Positions 6,042 to 12,008 of a stretch of 12,008 nt of DNA are shown here, one piece after another. The notes beneath the pieces are model-generated. The model was not told the origin of the DNA. It saw only the letters and a program-made list of their open reading frames with translations, and searched no databases. The position numbers and the translations under genes were made by a program. The number at the start of each line of letters is the position of its first letter. Position 1 is the stretch's first letter. The stretch lies in NCBI GenBank assembly GCA_046538345.1, contig JBKHJB010000054.1, positions 1-12,008 on the forward strand, given 5' to 3'. The stretch is from PUND01 sp046538345. GTDB lineage: Bacteria; Planctomycetota; Phycisphaerae; SM23-33.

Positions 6042-8045
6042 ATGCCGGACTCGGAGAGTTCACAGCAGCGCCGTCTTGCGGCGCGAGCATTTCTGTTTCT
6101 CGAAGCGGCTGGTCTGCGCCATCGGCTGGTGATAAACGTATTTCTCCATGCGCTGCTTTTCTCACTCGCCCTGCTCACCGCCTACCTGGTGCGCTTCGAC
6201 ATAGCCGGCGAAATCGGCGGCAAGTGGGTAGTCGAACGCTTTCTGCCGACACTGCCGCTGTTTGTTATCCTCAAGCTGCTGATTTTCGGAAAGATGAAGC
6301 TTCTGCGGGGCGGCTGGCAATATGCGTCCCTGAACGACGTAGTGCGCATCCTGATAGCCGCCTGGTGGTTCGCGCTTATCACCTTCGTCTCGGTGATACT
6401 ATTCCGGGACCTGCCCGCCGCCACCATGCGCACAGTTCCGCTGCTTACCCCCTATTTCGGCCGCTTTTCGCAGGGCGTTATCCTGCTGGACTTCCTGCTG
6501 ACGGTCTTTCTCGTTTGCGGCGCCCGGCTGGGGTTCCGCCTGTACCGCGAACAGCTTCGACCGGTATCGGCCGAGGGGGCCAGACGCGTTCTCATCGTCG
6601 GAGCGGGCAACGCCGCCGAGACCATCATCCGCGAGATATTCCGCATGCCGGTGGAGCGATACCGCGTGGTCGGACTGGTTGACGACGATCCCGCGAAGCA
6701 GGGGATCTTCATCCATGGCGTGCCGGTACTGGGCGCCACCGAGGACATCGCCAGTATCTGCCGCGAGAAGGAGGTCGAGGAGATCATAATCGCCATGCCG
6801 TCGGCCACGCGCAAAGAGCTTAAGCGCGTGGTGGACCTCTGCGCGGGGACGCAACTGAAGTTCCAGTCGCTTCCGGGCGTGGGCGACCTCATCGACGGGC
6901 GCGTGACCGTCAATCAGATTCGCCCGGTGGACATCAACGACCTGCTGGGACGCGAACAGGTGGAGTTGGACACCGACGCGCTGCGGCGGTTCCTCCGCAA
7001 CCGGCGCGTGCTTATCACCGGCGCCGGCGGGAGCATCGGCTCGGAGCTTTGCCGCCAGGTCTGCAACTACGGACCCAGTCGGCTGATATTGGTCGAGCAG
7101 GCGGAGAACCCCCTGTTCGAGGTGGAAAGTGAACTGAGGGAGAAGTTTCCACAGGTGCCCCTGGAGTCGCGGATATGCGACATATATGACCGCGACCGGG
7201 TTGTGGAGGTCTGGCAGCACAGCCGTCCGGAAGTGGTCATCCACGCGGCCGCACACAAGCACGTGCCGCTGATGGAGGTCAACCCCGCCGAGGCCGTCAA
7301 GAACAATGTCCTCGGTACGCGGAACGTCGCGGACGTCTCGTGCTGCTTCGGTGTGGACGAGTTCGTGCTCATCTCGACCGACAAGGCGGTCAATCCGTCC
7401 TCGGTCATGGGCGCCACCAAGCGTGTAGCCGAGATATACACCCAGGCACTGAACAATCGCCCCGGCGTCCAGACGCAGTTCAAGGCGGTGCGGTTCGGCA
7501 ACGTGCTCGGCTCGGCCGGTTCGGTCGTGCCGGCTTTCCGCAAACAGATAGCCGCCGGCGGACCCGTGCGTGTTACGCACCCGGAAATGAAGCGTTACTT
7601 CATGACCATACCGGAGGCCAGTCAGCTCGTCCTCCAGGCCGCCGCCACCGGCACCGGCGGGCAGGTATATCTGCTGGACATGGGCGAGCCGGTGAGAATC
7701 CTGGACCTCGCGAAGAACATGATCACCCTCAGCGGCTTCCGACCGGACGAGGATATCGACATCGTCTTCACGGGAGTTCGCCCGGGCGAGAAGGTCTTCG
7801 AGGAGCTACGGACCGAAGGCGAGGATATCGAGCCAACCGTCCACCCGAAGATCCGCGTATGGAAGCATCGGGCCCACGGCTGGGAGACGGCCTCCGGGGC
7901 CGTGGAAAAGCTCACCAACCTCGCCGGTTGCGAGGACCACGATCGAATCGTAGCTGCGCTGCGGGACATTGTACCGGAATACAACCCCCGCAACCGTCCC
8001 CAAGCGCCCCAGGATGCCGGGGCCGCACGGGAGCAGAAGACATGA
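6042..8045 (+). CDS. Membrane-anchored UDP-sugar 4,6-dehydratase (PglF/WbpM/FlaA1 class)
   Basis: A 667-residue polysaccharide biosynthesis protein. Four hydrophobic helices occupy about 28-160, followed by a first Rossmann domain with GAGNAAE (187-193) and the short-chain dehydrogenase domain with TGAGGSIG (326-333). The active-site region is ISTDKAVNPSSVMGATK (444-460), where Met456 stands in the usual SDR tyrosine position and Lys460 is kept; T446-D447-K448 supply the alternative acid/base of this family. FGNVLGSAGSVVP (485-497) and VRPGEKVFEEL (579-589) are also characteristic. Such enzymes convert UDP-GlcNAc to UDP-4-keto-6-deoxy-GlcNAc. Length matches full-length membrane forms such as WbpM. 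Its stop overlaps the aminotransferase start (ATGA at 8042-8045), so the two are translated together. Some relatives act on other UDP-HexNAc sugars. Confidence 0.93.
   Translation: MPDSESSQQRRLAARAFLFLEAAGLRHRLVINVFLHALLFSLALLTAYLVRFDIAGEIGGKWVVERFLPTLPLFVILKLLIFGKMKLLRGGWQYASLNDVVRILIAAWWFALITFVSVILFRDLPAATMRTVPLLTPYFGRFSQGVILLDFLLTVFLVCGARLGFRLYREQLRPVSAEGARRVLIVGAGNAAETIIREIFRMPVERYRVVGLVDDDPAKQGIFIHGVPVLGATEDIASICREKEVEEIIIAMPSATRKELKRVVDLCAGTQLKFQSLPGVGDLIDGRVTVNQIRPVDINDLLGREQVELDTDALRRFLRNRRVLITGAGGSIGSELCRQVCNYGPSRLILVEQAENPLFEVESELREKFPQVPLESRICDIYDRDRVVEVWQHSRPEVVIHAAAHKHVPLMEVNPAEAVKNNVLGTRNVADVSCCFGVDEFVLISTDKAVNPSSVMGATKRVAEIYTQALNNRPGVQTQFKAVRFGNVLGSAGSVVPAFRKQIAAGGPVRVTHPEMKRYFMTIPEASQLVLQAAATGTGGQVYLLDMGEPVRILDLAKNMITLSGFRPDEDIDIVFTGVRPGEKVFEELRTEGEDIEPTVHPKIRVWKHRAHGWETASGAVEKLTNLAGCEDHDRIVAALRDIVPEYNPRNRPQAPQDAGAAREQKT
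8029..8033 (+). promoter_or_regulatory. Ribosome binding site deciding the aminotransferase start
   Basis: GGGAG inside the end of the dehydratase gene, 8 bases before the ATG at 8042. Confidence 0.6.
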
Positions 8046-9196
8046 CGGGCGAGGAGCACATACCCCTGGCGCGTCCCGACCTGGACGAAACGACCATCGC
8101 CGAGGCGATGCGCGACATCGAGGCGATACTGCGCGGCGGACGGCTGAGCATGGGTCCTTATATCGAGGAGCTGGAACGATCCGTCGCCGAGACAGCCAAC
8201 CGGACTCACGGCGTGGCCGTATCCAGCGGAACCGCCGGTCTGCATCTGTGCGTGCGAGCTTTGGGGATCGGGGCGGGCGACGAGGTCGTCACCACGCCGT
8301 TTTCCTTCATCGCCACCACCAACTGCCTGCTGTTCGAGGGCGCCACGCCCGTATTCGCGGACATTGACCCGGAGAGCTACAACCTCGACCCAACGGCCGT
8401 CGAAGCTGCAATTACTCCGCGGACGAAGGCAATTCTGGCAGTGGAGGTTTTCGGCAATACGGCACACTTCAACGAATACGAGCGGATAGCCCACTCGCAC
8501 AACCTGGCGTTGATAGAGGACTGCTGTGAGGCGTTGGGCGCCCGTCTGGGCGACCGCCCGGCGGGAAGCTTCGGCGACTGCGGCGTGTTCGCGTTCTATC
8601 CCAACAAGCAGGTCACCACCGGCGAGGGCGGGCTTATCGTCACCGACAACGACGAACTCCGCGACCTGTGCGTGTCCATGCGGAACCAGGGACGCGACGC
8701 CGGCGCCGGCTGGATGGCACACGAACGGCTGGGGTTCAACTACCGTATGCCGGAGACCAGTGCGGCCGTCGGTTGTGCGCAACTGCGCCGGTTGGAGAAC
8801 ATACTGGAGCGTCGCCGCAAGGTGGCCGAGCTATATGACAAAGCGCTGTCGGACGTCGAGGGCATACACCTGCCTCCTATGGACGATCGCCGGCGGGGGA
8901 GCTGGTTCGTGTACGTGGTCCGCCTGGACGATGATTTTACGCGAGAGGACCGGCTGGAGGTCATGAAACGCATGCGAGAGGCCGGTGTGGGTTGCAGCGA
9001 CTATTTCGCGCCGATTCATCTTCAGCCGTTCATCCGCCGACAACTGGGCACCGCCGAAGGTCAATTTCCCCAGACCGAGCGCGTAGGCGAAAGGACGATA
9101 GCACTGCCGTTTTTCGCAGACCTTACCGGGCGGGAGGTTGCGCGCGTCCGCGACACACTGAGCGAAGCCATTTCGTCGCTGAGGTCAAAAGCTTGA
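8042..9196 (+). CDS. DegT/DnrJ/EryC1/StrS-family PLP aminotransferase
   Basis: A 384-residue sugar aminotransferase that adds an amino group, normally from glutamate, to a keto-sugar nucleotide; the 4-keto product of the preceding dehydratase is the obvious substrate. IPLARPDLDE (7-16) is the family start, SSGTAGLHL (61-69) contacts PLP phosphate, D160 in LIEDCCEALGA pairs with the pyridine nitrogen, and K189 in FAFYPNKQVTTGEGG (183-197) is the Schiff-base lysine. GFNYRMPETSAAVG and the C-terminal YFAPIHLQPF also match. The reading frame is open 234 codons upstream inside the dehydratase gene, but that part is an Arg-rich shadow; the ATG at 8042 has a ribosome site and begins the conserved domain. 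Together with the dehydratase it resembles the PglF-PglE pair of bacillosamine synthesis. No PglD-like acetyltransferase is visible in the window. Confidence 0.93.
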   Translation: MTGEEHIPLARPDLDETTIAEAMRDIEAILRGGRLSMGPYIEELERSVAETANRTHGVAVSSGTAGLHLCVRALGIGAGDEVVTTPFSFIATTNCLLFEGATPVFADIDPESYNLDPTAVEAAITPRTKAILAVEVFGNTAHFNEYERIAHSHNLALIEDCCEALGARLGDRPAGSFGDCGVFAFYPNKQVTTGEGGLIVTDNDELRDLCVSMRNQGRDAGAGWMAHERLGFNYRMPETSAAVGCAQLRRLENILERRRKVAELYDKALSDVEGIHLPPMDDRRRGSWFVYVVRLDDDFTREDRLEVMKRMREAGVGCSDYFAPIHLQPFIRRQLGTAEGQFPQTERVGERTIALPFFADLTGREVARVRDTLSEAISSLRSKA

Positions 9197-9216
9197 CGTT
9201 GAAGAGGACTTGCAGC

Positions 9217-9220
9217 AGGA
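9217..9220 (+). promoter_or_regulatory. Ribosome binding site of the 23-codon ORF
   Basis: AGGA with 7 bases to the ATG at 9228. Confidence 0.4.
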
Positions 9221-9227
9221 TTATTCG

Positions 9228-9299
9228 ATGAGCGTTGCGATAGACACACATCCGTTCACAGCCGAAGCCGGCGATGCCTGGAAGGACTCTCGCCAGTGA
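9228..9299 (+). CDS. Candidate 23-residue leader ORF coupled to the sugar-phosphate transferase
   Basis: An ATG with AGGA 7 bases upstream opens 23 codons (starting MSVAIDTHPF, ending WKDSRQ) and stops at TGA 9297-9299, which overlaps the GTG start of the next gene in the form GTGA. It lies in the 99-base gap after the aminotransferase and fills most of it. The peptide is polar, has no signal or membrane segment and no recognised family. Its likely use, if real, is to bring ribosomes to the GTG of the following membrane protein. It might also be chance; the downstream gene has its own AAGGA site. Confidence 0.4.
   Translation: MSVAIDTHPFTAEAGDAWKDSRQ
9282..9286 (+). promoter_or_regulatory. 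Ribosome binding site deciding the WecA-type gene start
   Basis: AAGGA within GGAAGGA, 9 bases before the GTG at 9296. Confidence 0.55.
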
Positions 9300-10468
9300 C
9301 CGCGCTTACGTACTTTTTCATCCCCGGATCGCACTGGCGGATGCCGATAAGTTTTGTGGTGGCCGCCTTGGCTACCTATCTGCTGACGTTCCCGGTGCGG
9401 CATCTCGGCGAACGACTGAACCTGATCGACATACCCGGGCAGCGGTCCAGTCACACCAACCCCACCCCCCGGACCGGCGGGGTGGCGATTATCTTCGGTA
9501 TTCTCATAGGTGTCGCCAGCGCCTTCCGCCCATCCGTACCGTTCCTCTGGGCCGCCGGCGTCGGCGGACTGGTCGCGGGCATCAGCTTCGTTGACGACAT
9601 GGTGAATATCTCCGCGGGTCCGCGGTTTCTGGTGCACATTCTGGTGGCGGGGCTGACCATAGGGCTTATCGGGCTGATACCGGACGGTTTCGGCCTGCCT
9701 ATATACACCGGACGTATCGACCTGCCGGAGTGGCTGGGCTTCCTGCTGGCGACCATGTTCGTGGTGGGGTTCGTGAACGCCTACAACTTCATGGACGGCA
9801 TCAACGGTCTGGCCGCCTCGCAAGGCGTCTGGGCGGGCGTGACTATCTCGATCATGCTGCTGTTCGCCGGCAGCGGGAACAGTATCTACACAGCAGGCGC
9901 CCTGGGCGGAGCGTGTCTCGGTTTCCTGCCGCATAACTTCCCCAGAGCCAAGATCTTCATGGGCGATATCGGCGCGACGGTGCTGGGCTTCGGCCTGGCA
10001 ATGCTGGTTCTGATAGGCGCCGCACGGAGCAGCATCTCCTGGATAGCGTTCGTAATACCGTTGAGCTTGTTCATCTGGGACCCGCTTTTCACCGTCATGA
10101 AGCGGATCTTCCAGGGACACAACCCGCTGCGACCTCACCGGGAGTTCCACTTCCACCTGCTGGTGCGCTGTGGCTGGAGCCATGACAGCGTCACGCGGCT
10201 TCAGAACGTGTTGATGATGGTGCTCTGCGCTTGCGGGTTCCTCTACGGCTGGGCACACAGAATGACCGACGACCCTATACTTCCCGACCAGATACGCGTG
10301 GGCGTGCTGGTATTCGTGTTTGCGGGACTGGCCACCTACAGCGCGTTGGTACACTGGTACTTCGCCCATAACCGCCTCGACGGTCCGGAAGCCGAGCAGC
10401 AGGCGCCTGAGGCCTCTCCGGGCGAGCGGCCGGGCAAAACCGCCAGGCAAAGCTCGACCTCGCCGTAA
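9296..10468 (+). CDS. WecA/TagO-type polyprenyl-phosphate HexNAc-1-phosphate transferase
   Basis: A 390-residue membrane protein of about ten helices that transfers a HexNAc-1-phosphate from UDP-sugar to undecaprenyl phosphate, starting lipid-linked glycan assembly on the inner membrane face. Motifs in order: PTPRTGG (57-62), the Mg-binding FVDDMVN (98-104) with D100 and D101, FVNAYNFMDGINGLA (159-173) with N164 and D167, FMGDIGA (221-227), and the C-terminal HREFHFH (281-287) that stands for the HxHH-like loop of the WecA branch. The last 40 residues are charged and cytoplasmic. The start is GTG with AAGGA 9 bases upstream, and it overlaps the stop of a 23-codon ORF. Placed after the dehydratase and aminotransferase, it probably loads their amino-dideoxy sugar (as WbpL-type enzymes do) or plain GlcNAc. 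Confidence 0.92.
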   Translation: MTALTYFFIPGSHWRMPISFVVAALATYLLTFPVRHLGERLNLIDIPGQRSSHTNPTPRTGGVAIIFGILIGVASAFRPSVPFLWAAGVGGLVAGISFVDDMVNISAGPRFLVHILVAGLTIGLIGLIPDGFGLPIYTGRIDLPEWLGFLLATMFVVGFVNAYNFMDGINGLAASQGVWAGVTISIMLLFAGSGNSIYTAGALGGACLGFLPHNFPRAKIFMGDIGATVLGFGLAMLVLIGAARSSISWIAFVIPLSLFIWDPLFTVMKRIFQGHNPLRPHREFHFHLLVRCGWSHDSVTRLQNVLMMVLCACGFLYGWAHRMTDDPILPDQIRVGVLVFVFAGLATYSALVHWYFAHNRLDGPEAEQQAPEASPGERPGKTARQSSTSP

Positions 10469-10485
10469 ACGTTCCGTATCGTATC

Positions 10486-10503
10486 GCGCGGTGCGCCCCG
10501 CGT
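10486..10503. repeat. GC-rich hairpin between the transferase and Nudix genes
   Basis: CGCGG (10487-10491) pairs with CCGCG (10498-10502) around six bases, with a possible extra G-U closing pair. No T-tract follows. It abuts the -35 of the Nudix promoter and may help end the upstream transcript, though it is weak for that. Confidence 0.3.
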
Positions 10504-10531
10504 TGTACCGACGGCGACGCAGGCCTATAAT
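10503..10531 (+). promoter_or_regulatory. Promoter of the Nudix gene, leaderless geometry
   Basis: TTGTAC (10503-10508) and a perfect TATAAT (10526-10531) are separated by exactly 17 bases. The -10 box ends 8 bases before the ATG at 10540, so the transcript should begin at or within a base or two of the start codon. No Shine-Dalgarno sequence is present in the remaining bases. Confidence 0.6.
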
Positions 10532-10539
10532 CGTTCTCT

Positions 10540-11067
10540 ATGGACGAACGTTTCGCATCCGACGAGATAGTCTATGACGGCCGCATCGCGCGTGTCCGCA
10601 AGCTCGGTGTGCGCATGGACGACGGCAAAGTGGTGCAGCGCGAGATGGTGCAGTTCCCCGGCGCCGCACTGGTCCTGCCGGTGCTAAGCGACGGCGGCAT
10701 AGTGCTCATACGCAACTACCGCTTTGCCGTGGACGAGTGGCTCTACGAGCTGCCGGCGGGTATGCTCGAGCCGGACGAAAGCCCCCACGACACCGCGGCC
10801 CGTGAGCTTATCGAGGAGACCGGCTACACGGCCGGGCGCGTGGAAAAGCTCGGGCAGTTCTACACCTCCCCCGGCGTGTCGGACGAGATAATGCACGTGT
10901 TCGCCGCCACGGACCTCACCGACGGCCCGCAGCAACTGGAGCAATACGAGCAGATTACCGTGGAGGTCGTCTCCGACGCCGACGCCCGACGCATGGTCGC
11001 AGGCGGACAGATACACGACGCCAAGACCATCGCCGCGCTGTCGCTTTACTGGCTGCAGGAAGCTTGA
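10540..11067 (+). CDS. Nudix hydrolase, ADP-ribose pyrophosphatase-like
   Basis: A 175-residue cytoplasmic Nudix hydrolase. The Nudix box is complete: G74-x5-E80-x7-R88-E-L-I-E92-E93-T-G95-Y96, supplying the metal-binding glutamates. The preceding VLPVLSDGGIVLIRNYRFAVDEWLYELPAG segment (46-74) and the following FYTSPGVSDEIMHVFAATDL (107-126) are typical of the ADP-ribose/NDP-sugar pyrophosphatase subgroup (NudF/YffH-like), which cleaves ADP-ribose or nucleotide sugars to a nucleoside monophosphate and sugar phosphate. The length agrees with these families. Substrate is not certain from sequence; an NDP-sugar role beside sugar-nucleotide genes is possible but the separate promoter argues for an independent housekeeping function. 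Confidence 0.9.
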   Translation: MDERFASDEIVYDGRIARVRKLGVRMDDGKVVQREMVQFPGAALVLPVLSDGGIVLIRNYRFAVDEWLYELPAGMLEPDESPHDTAARELIEETGYTAGRVEKLGQFYTSPGVSDEIMHVFAATDLTDGPQQLEQYEQITVEVVSDADARRMVAGGQIHDAKTIAALSLYWLQEA

Positions 11068-11102
11068 CGTAGTGTTTCTTACACAGCGGACAAACCTCGC
11101 TC

Positions 11103-11107
11103 GAAGG
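11103..11107 (+). promoter_or_regulatory. Ribosome binding site of the rhomboid gene
   Basis: GAAGG (followed by TGA) 6 bases before the ATG at 11114. It supports that start. Confidence 0.6.
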
Positions 11108-11113
11108 TGACTG

Positions 11114-11998
11114 ATGGGAATCTGGGACCGCCCGTACATGCACGACCGCCAGGACCGCGGAGGACAATTCGGCGGCATGGGTGGCATGCGCCTGGCTATG
11201 CCCAGACCGCCGTCTGCCGTCAAGCTGCTGCTGATCATCAACGTGGCGGTGTTCATACTGCAGTTTGTGATGCGGGGTGTCCTGGAGCCGGTCCTCGGCG
11301 TGACCGCAGGCGGCTGGTGGCAGGCGTGGAGGTATGTCAGCTTCCAGTTCCTCCACGGCGACTTCGGGCACATCCTGATAAACATGCTGTTCCTGTACTT
11401 CCTGGGGACGATACTGGAGCGGACCTGGGGAACGAAGCGGTTCGTCTGGTTCTACCTGACCTGCGGCGTGGGGGCGGGTGTCAGTTACGTCGTGATGGGA
11501 ACGGCGATGAACATCCCTGGAAACTACCCGCTTATCGGCGCCTCCGGGGGCGTATATGGGATTCTGGTGGCGTGCGCGGTGTTCTTCCCGCATATCCGCG
11601 TGCTTGTTTTCTTCATGTTCCCGGTGTCGATACGCGTGGTGGCGCTGATTTCGCTGGGCATCATGTCCATGACGGTCCTGAGCGGCCTGGGCGCGGAAGA
11701 AGCCCGCGGACCGCAGTTCTGGTCGGAGGTCGCGCACTTCGGCGGGGTGGCCGTGGCGGCGCTGTGGATACTGCCCATGCGGTTCAGCGGCGGGCTTATG
11801 CGAGCCAAAGGCCGACTAAACGAGGGCGCATGGGAGAAGCGCATGCAGCAACGGTCCGACGAACAGGCCGAGATGGACCGCATCCTCCGCAAAATCAACG
11901 ACCAGGGCATAAACTCGCTCACCCGCAAGGAAAAACGCACACTCCAGGACGCCACCCGGCGCCAACAACAAGAGGACGCCAAGATACATCGCCTATGA
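11114..11998 (+). CDS. Rhomboid-family intramembrane serine protease
   Basis: A 294-residue six-helix membrane protease. After a Gly/Met-rich cytoplasmic N-terminus (1-35), helix 1 carries INVAVF (42-47). FLHGDFGHILINM (79-91) provides the helix-2 H-x-x-x-N (H86, N90). GASGGVYG (142-149) holds the catalytic Ser144, and EVAHFGG (205-211) holds His208, completing the Ser-His dyad. All needed residues are present, so it should be active, cutting membrane helices near the extracytoplasmic face. The C-terminal 60 residues are charged and helical, with DRILRKINDQGINSLTRKEK (255-274), a tail found on some bacterial rhomboids. It follows the Nudix gene by 46 bases on the same strand and may share its transcript. 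The stop overlaps the next start as ATGA. Confidence 0.92.
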   Translation: MGIWDRPYMHDRQDRGGQFGGMGGMRLAMPRPPSAVKLLLIINVAVFILQFVMRGVLEPVLGVTAGGWWQAWRYVSFQFLHGDFGHILINMLFLYFLGTILERTWGTKRFVWFYLTCGVGAGVSYVVMGTAMNIPGNYPLIGASGGVYGILVACAVFFPHIRVLVFFMFPVSIRVVALISLGIMSMTVLSGLGAEEARGPQFWSEVAHFGGVAVAALWILPMRFSGGLMRAKGRLNEGAWEKRMQQRSDEQAEMDRILRKINDQGINSLTRKEKRTLQDATRRQQQEDAKIHRL

Positions 11999-12008
11999 AG
12001 CTCCTGGA
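11995..12008 (+). CDS. Start of a further gene, truncated by the window end
   Basis: ATG AAG CTC CTG overlaps the rhomboid stop as ATGA, the same arrangement seen at 8042. Only four codons are visible. The nearest purine-rich site (AGAGGA) is too far away for a normal ribosome site, so translational coupling would be required. Nothing can be said about function. Confidence 0.35.

Noticed and set aside
6399..7580. Long minus-strand ORF (393 codons) opposite the dehydratase
   Set aside because: Low-complexity His/Arg/Asp-rich translation and a certain gene on the other strand.
7340..8041. 234-codon upstream extension of the aminotransferase frame
   Set aside because: Lies inside the dehydratase gene in another frame; the real ATG at 8042 has a ribosome site and starts the conserved domain.
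9221..10450. Long minus-strand ORF (409 codons) opposite the WecA-type gene
   Set aside because: Shadow ORF; the plus strand has all family motifs, and the antisense translation is His/Gln/Glu-rich with no domain.

Overview
This is a GC-rich bacterial chromosomal window, densely coded, with nine complete protein genes, one candidate tiny ORF and the first bases of a further gene. Nothing in it marks a phage, plasmid or insertion sequence with a transposase. The gene mix (a DUF2723-type membrane glycosyltransferase, a UbiA-family polyprenyl-phosphate phosphoribosyltransferase relative, a secreted Ser-rich TPR protein, and a rhomboid protease with a short helical C-terminal tail) and the GC-rich but AUA-tolerant codon use suggest a Planctomycetota-like bacterium. 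That placement is an inference with low confidence.

Layout. Bases 1-3104 carry three minus-strand genes that read leftward: a UbiA-type prenyltransferase (2112-3104), an NAD-dependent sugar epimerase/dehydratase (1042-2079) and a dolichyl-phosphate-mannose-synthase-like GT2 glycosyltransferase (1-729). The 312-base gap before the GT2 gene is repeat-rich. It holds a 125-bp segment bounded by imperfect inverted repeats, two copies of a palindromic 16-mer inside it, and a separate 9-base tandem repeat. An 81-bp divergent region (3105-3185) separates this group from a plus-strand DUF2723 GT-C-like membrane protein (3186-4781), which is followed by a secreted TPR protein (4822-5880).

From 6042 a second plus-strand operon encodes a membrane-anchored UDP-sugar 4,6-dehydratase (PglF/WbpM/FlaA1 class), a DegT-family PLP aminotransferase joined to it by an ATGA overlap, a possible 23-codon leader ORF, and a WecA/TagO-type polyprenyl-phosphate sugar-1-phosphate transferase joined to that ORF by a GTGA overlap. 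A Nudix hydrolase (10540-11067) with its own promoter-like sequence and a rhomboid protease (11114-11998) follow. A further gene seems to begin at 11995.

How it fits together (inference). The right-hand operon has the enzyme order needed to turn UDP-GlcNAc into a 4-amino-4,6-dideoxy sugar nucleotide and load a HexNAc-1-phosphate on undecaprenyl phosphate. The left-hand group looks able to make polyprenyl-monophosphate sugars (GT2, UbiA-type enzyme), which are the donors that GT-C enzymes such as the DUF2723 protein normally use. The window therefore reads as a cell-surface glycan or glycoprotein locus with unrelated housekeeping genes at its right end. The protein families are familiar. The less expected observations are the repeat element in the 730-1041 gap, the coupled leader ORF, and promoters placed so close to start codons that the transcripts would be leaderless.
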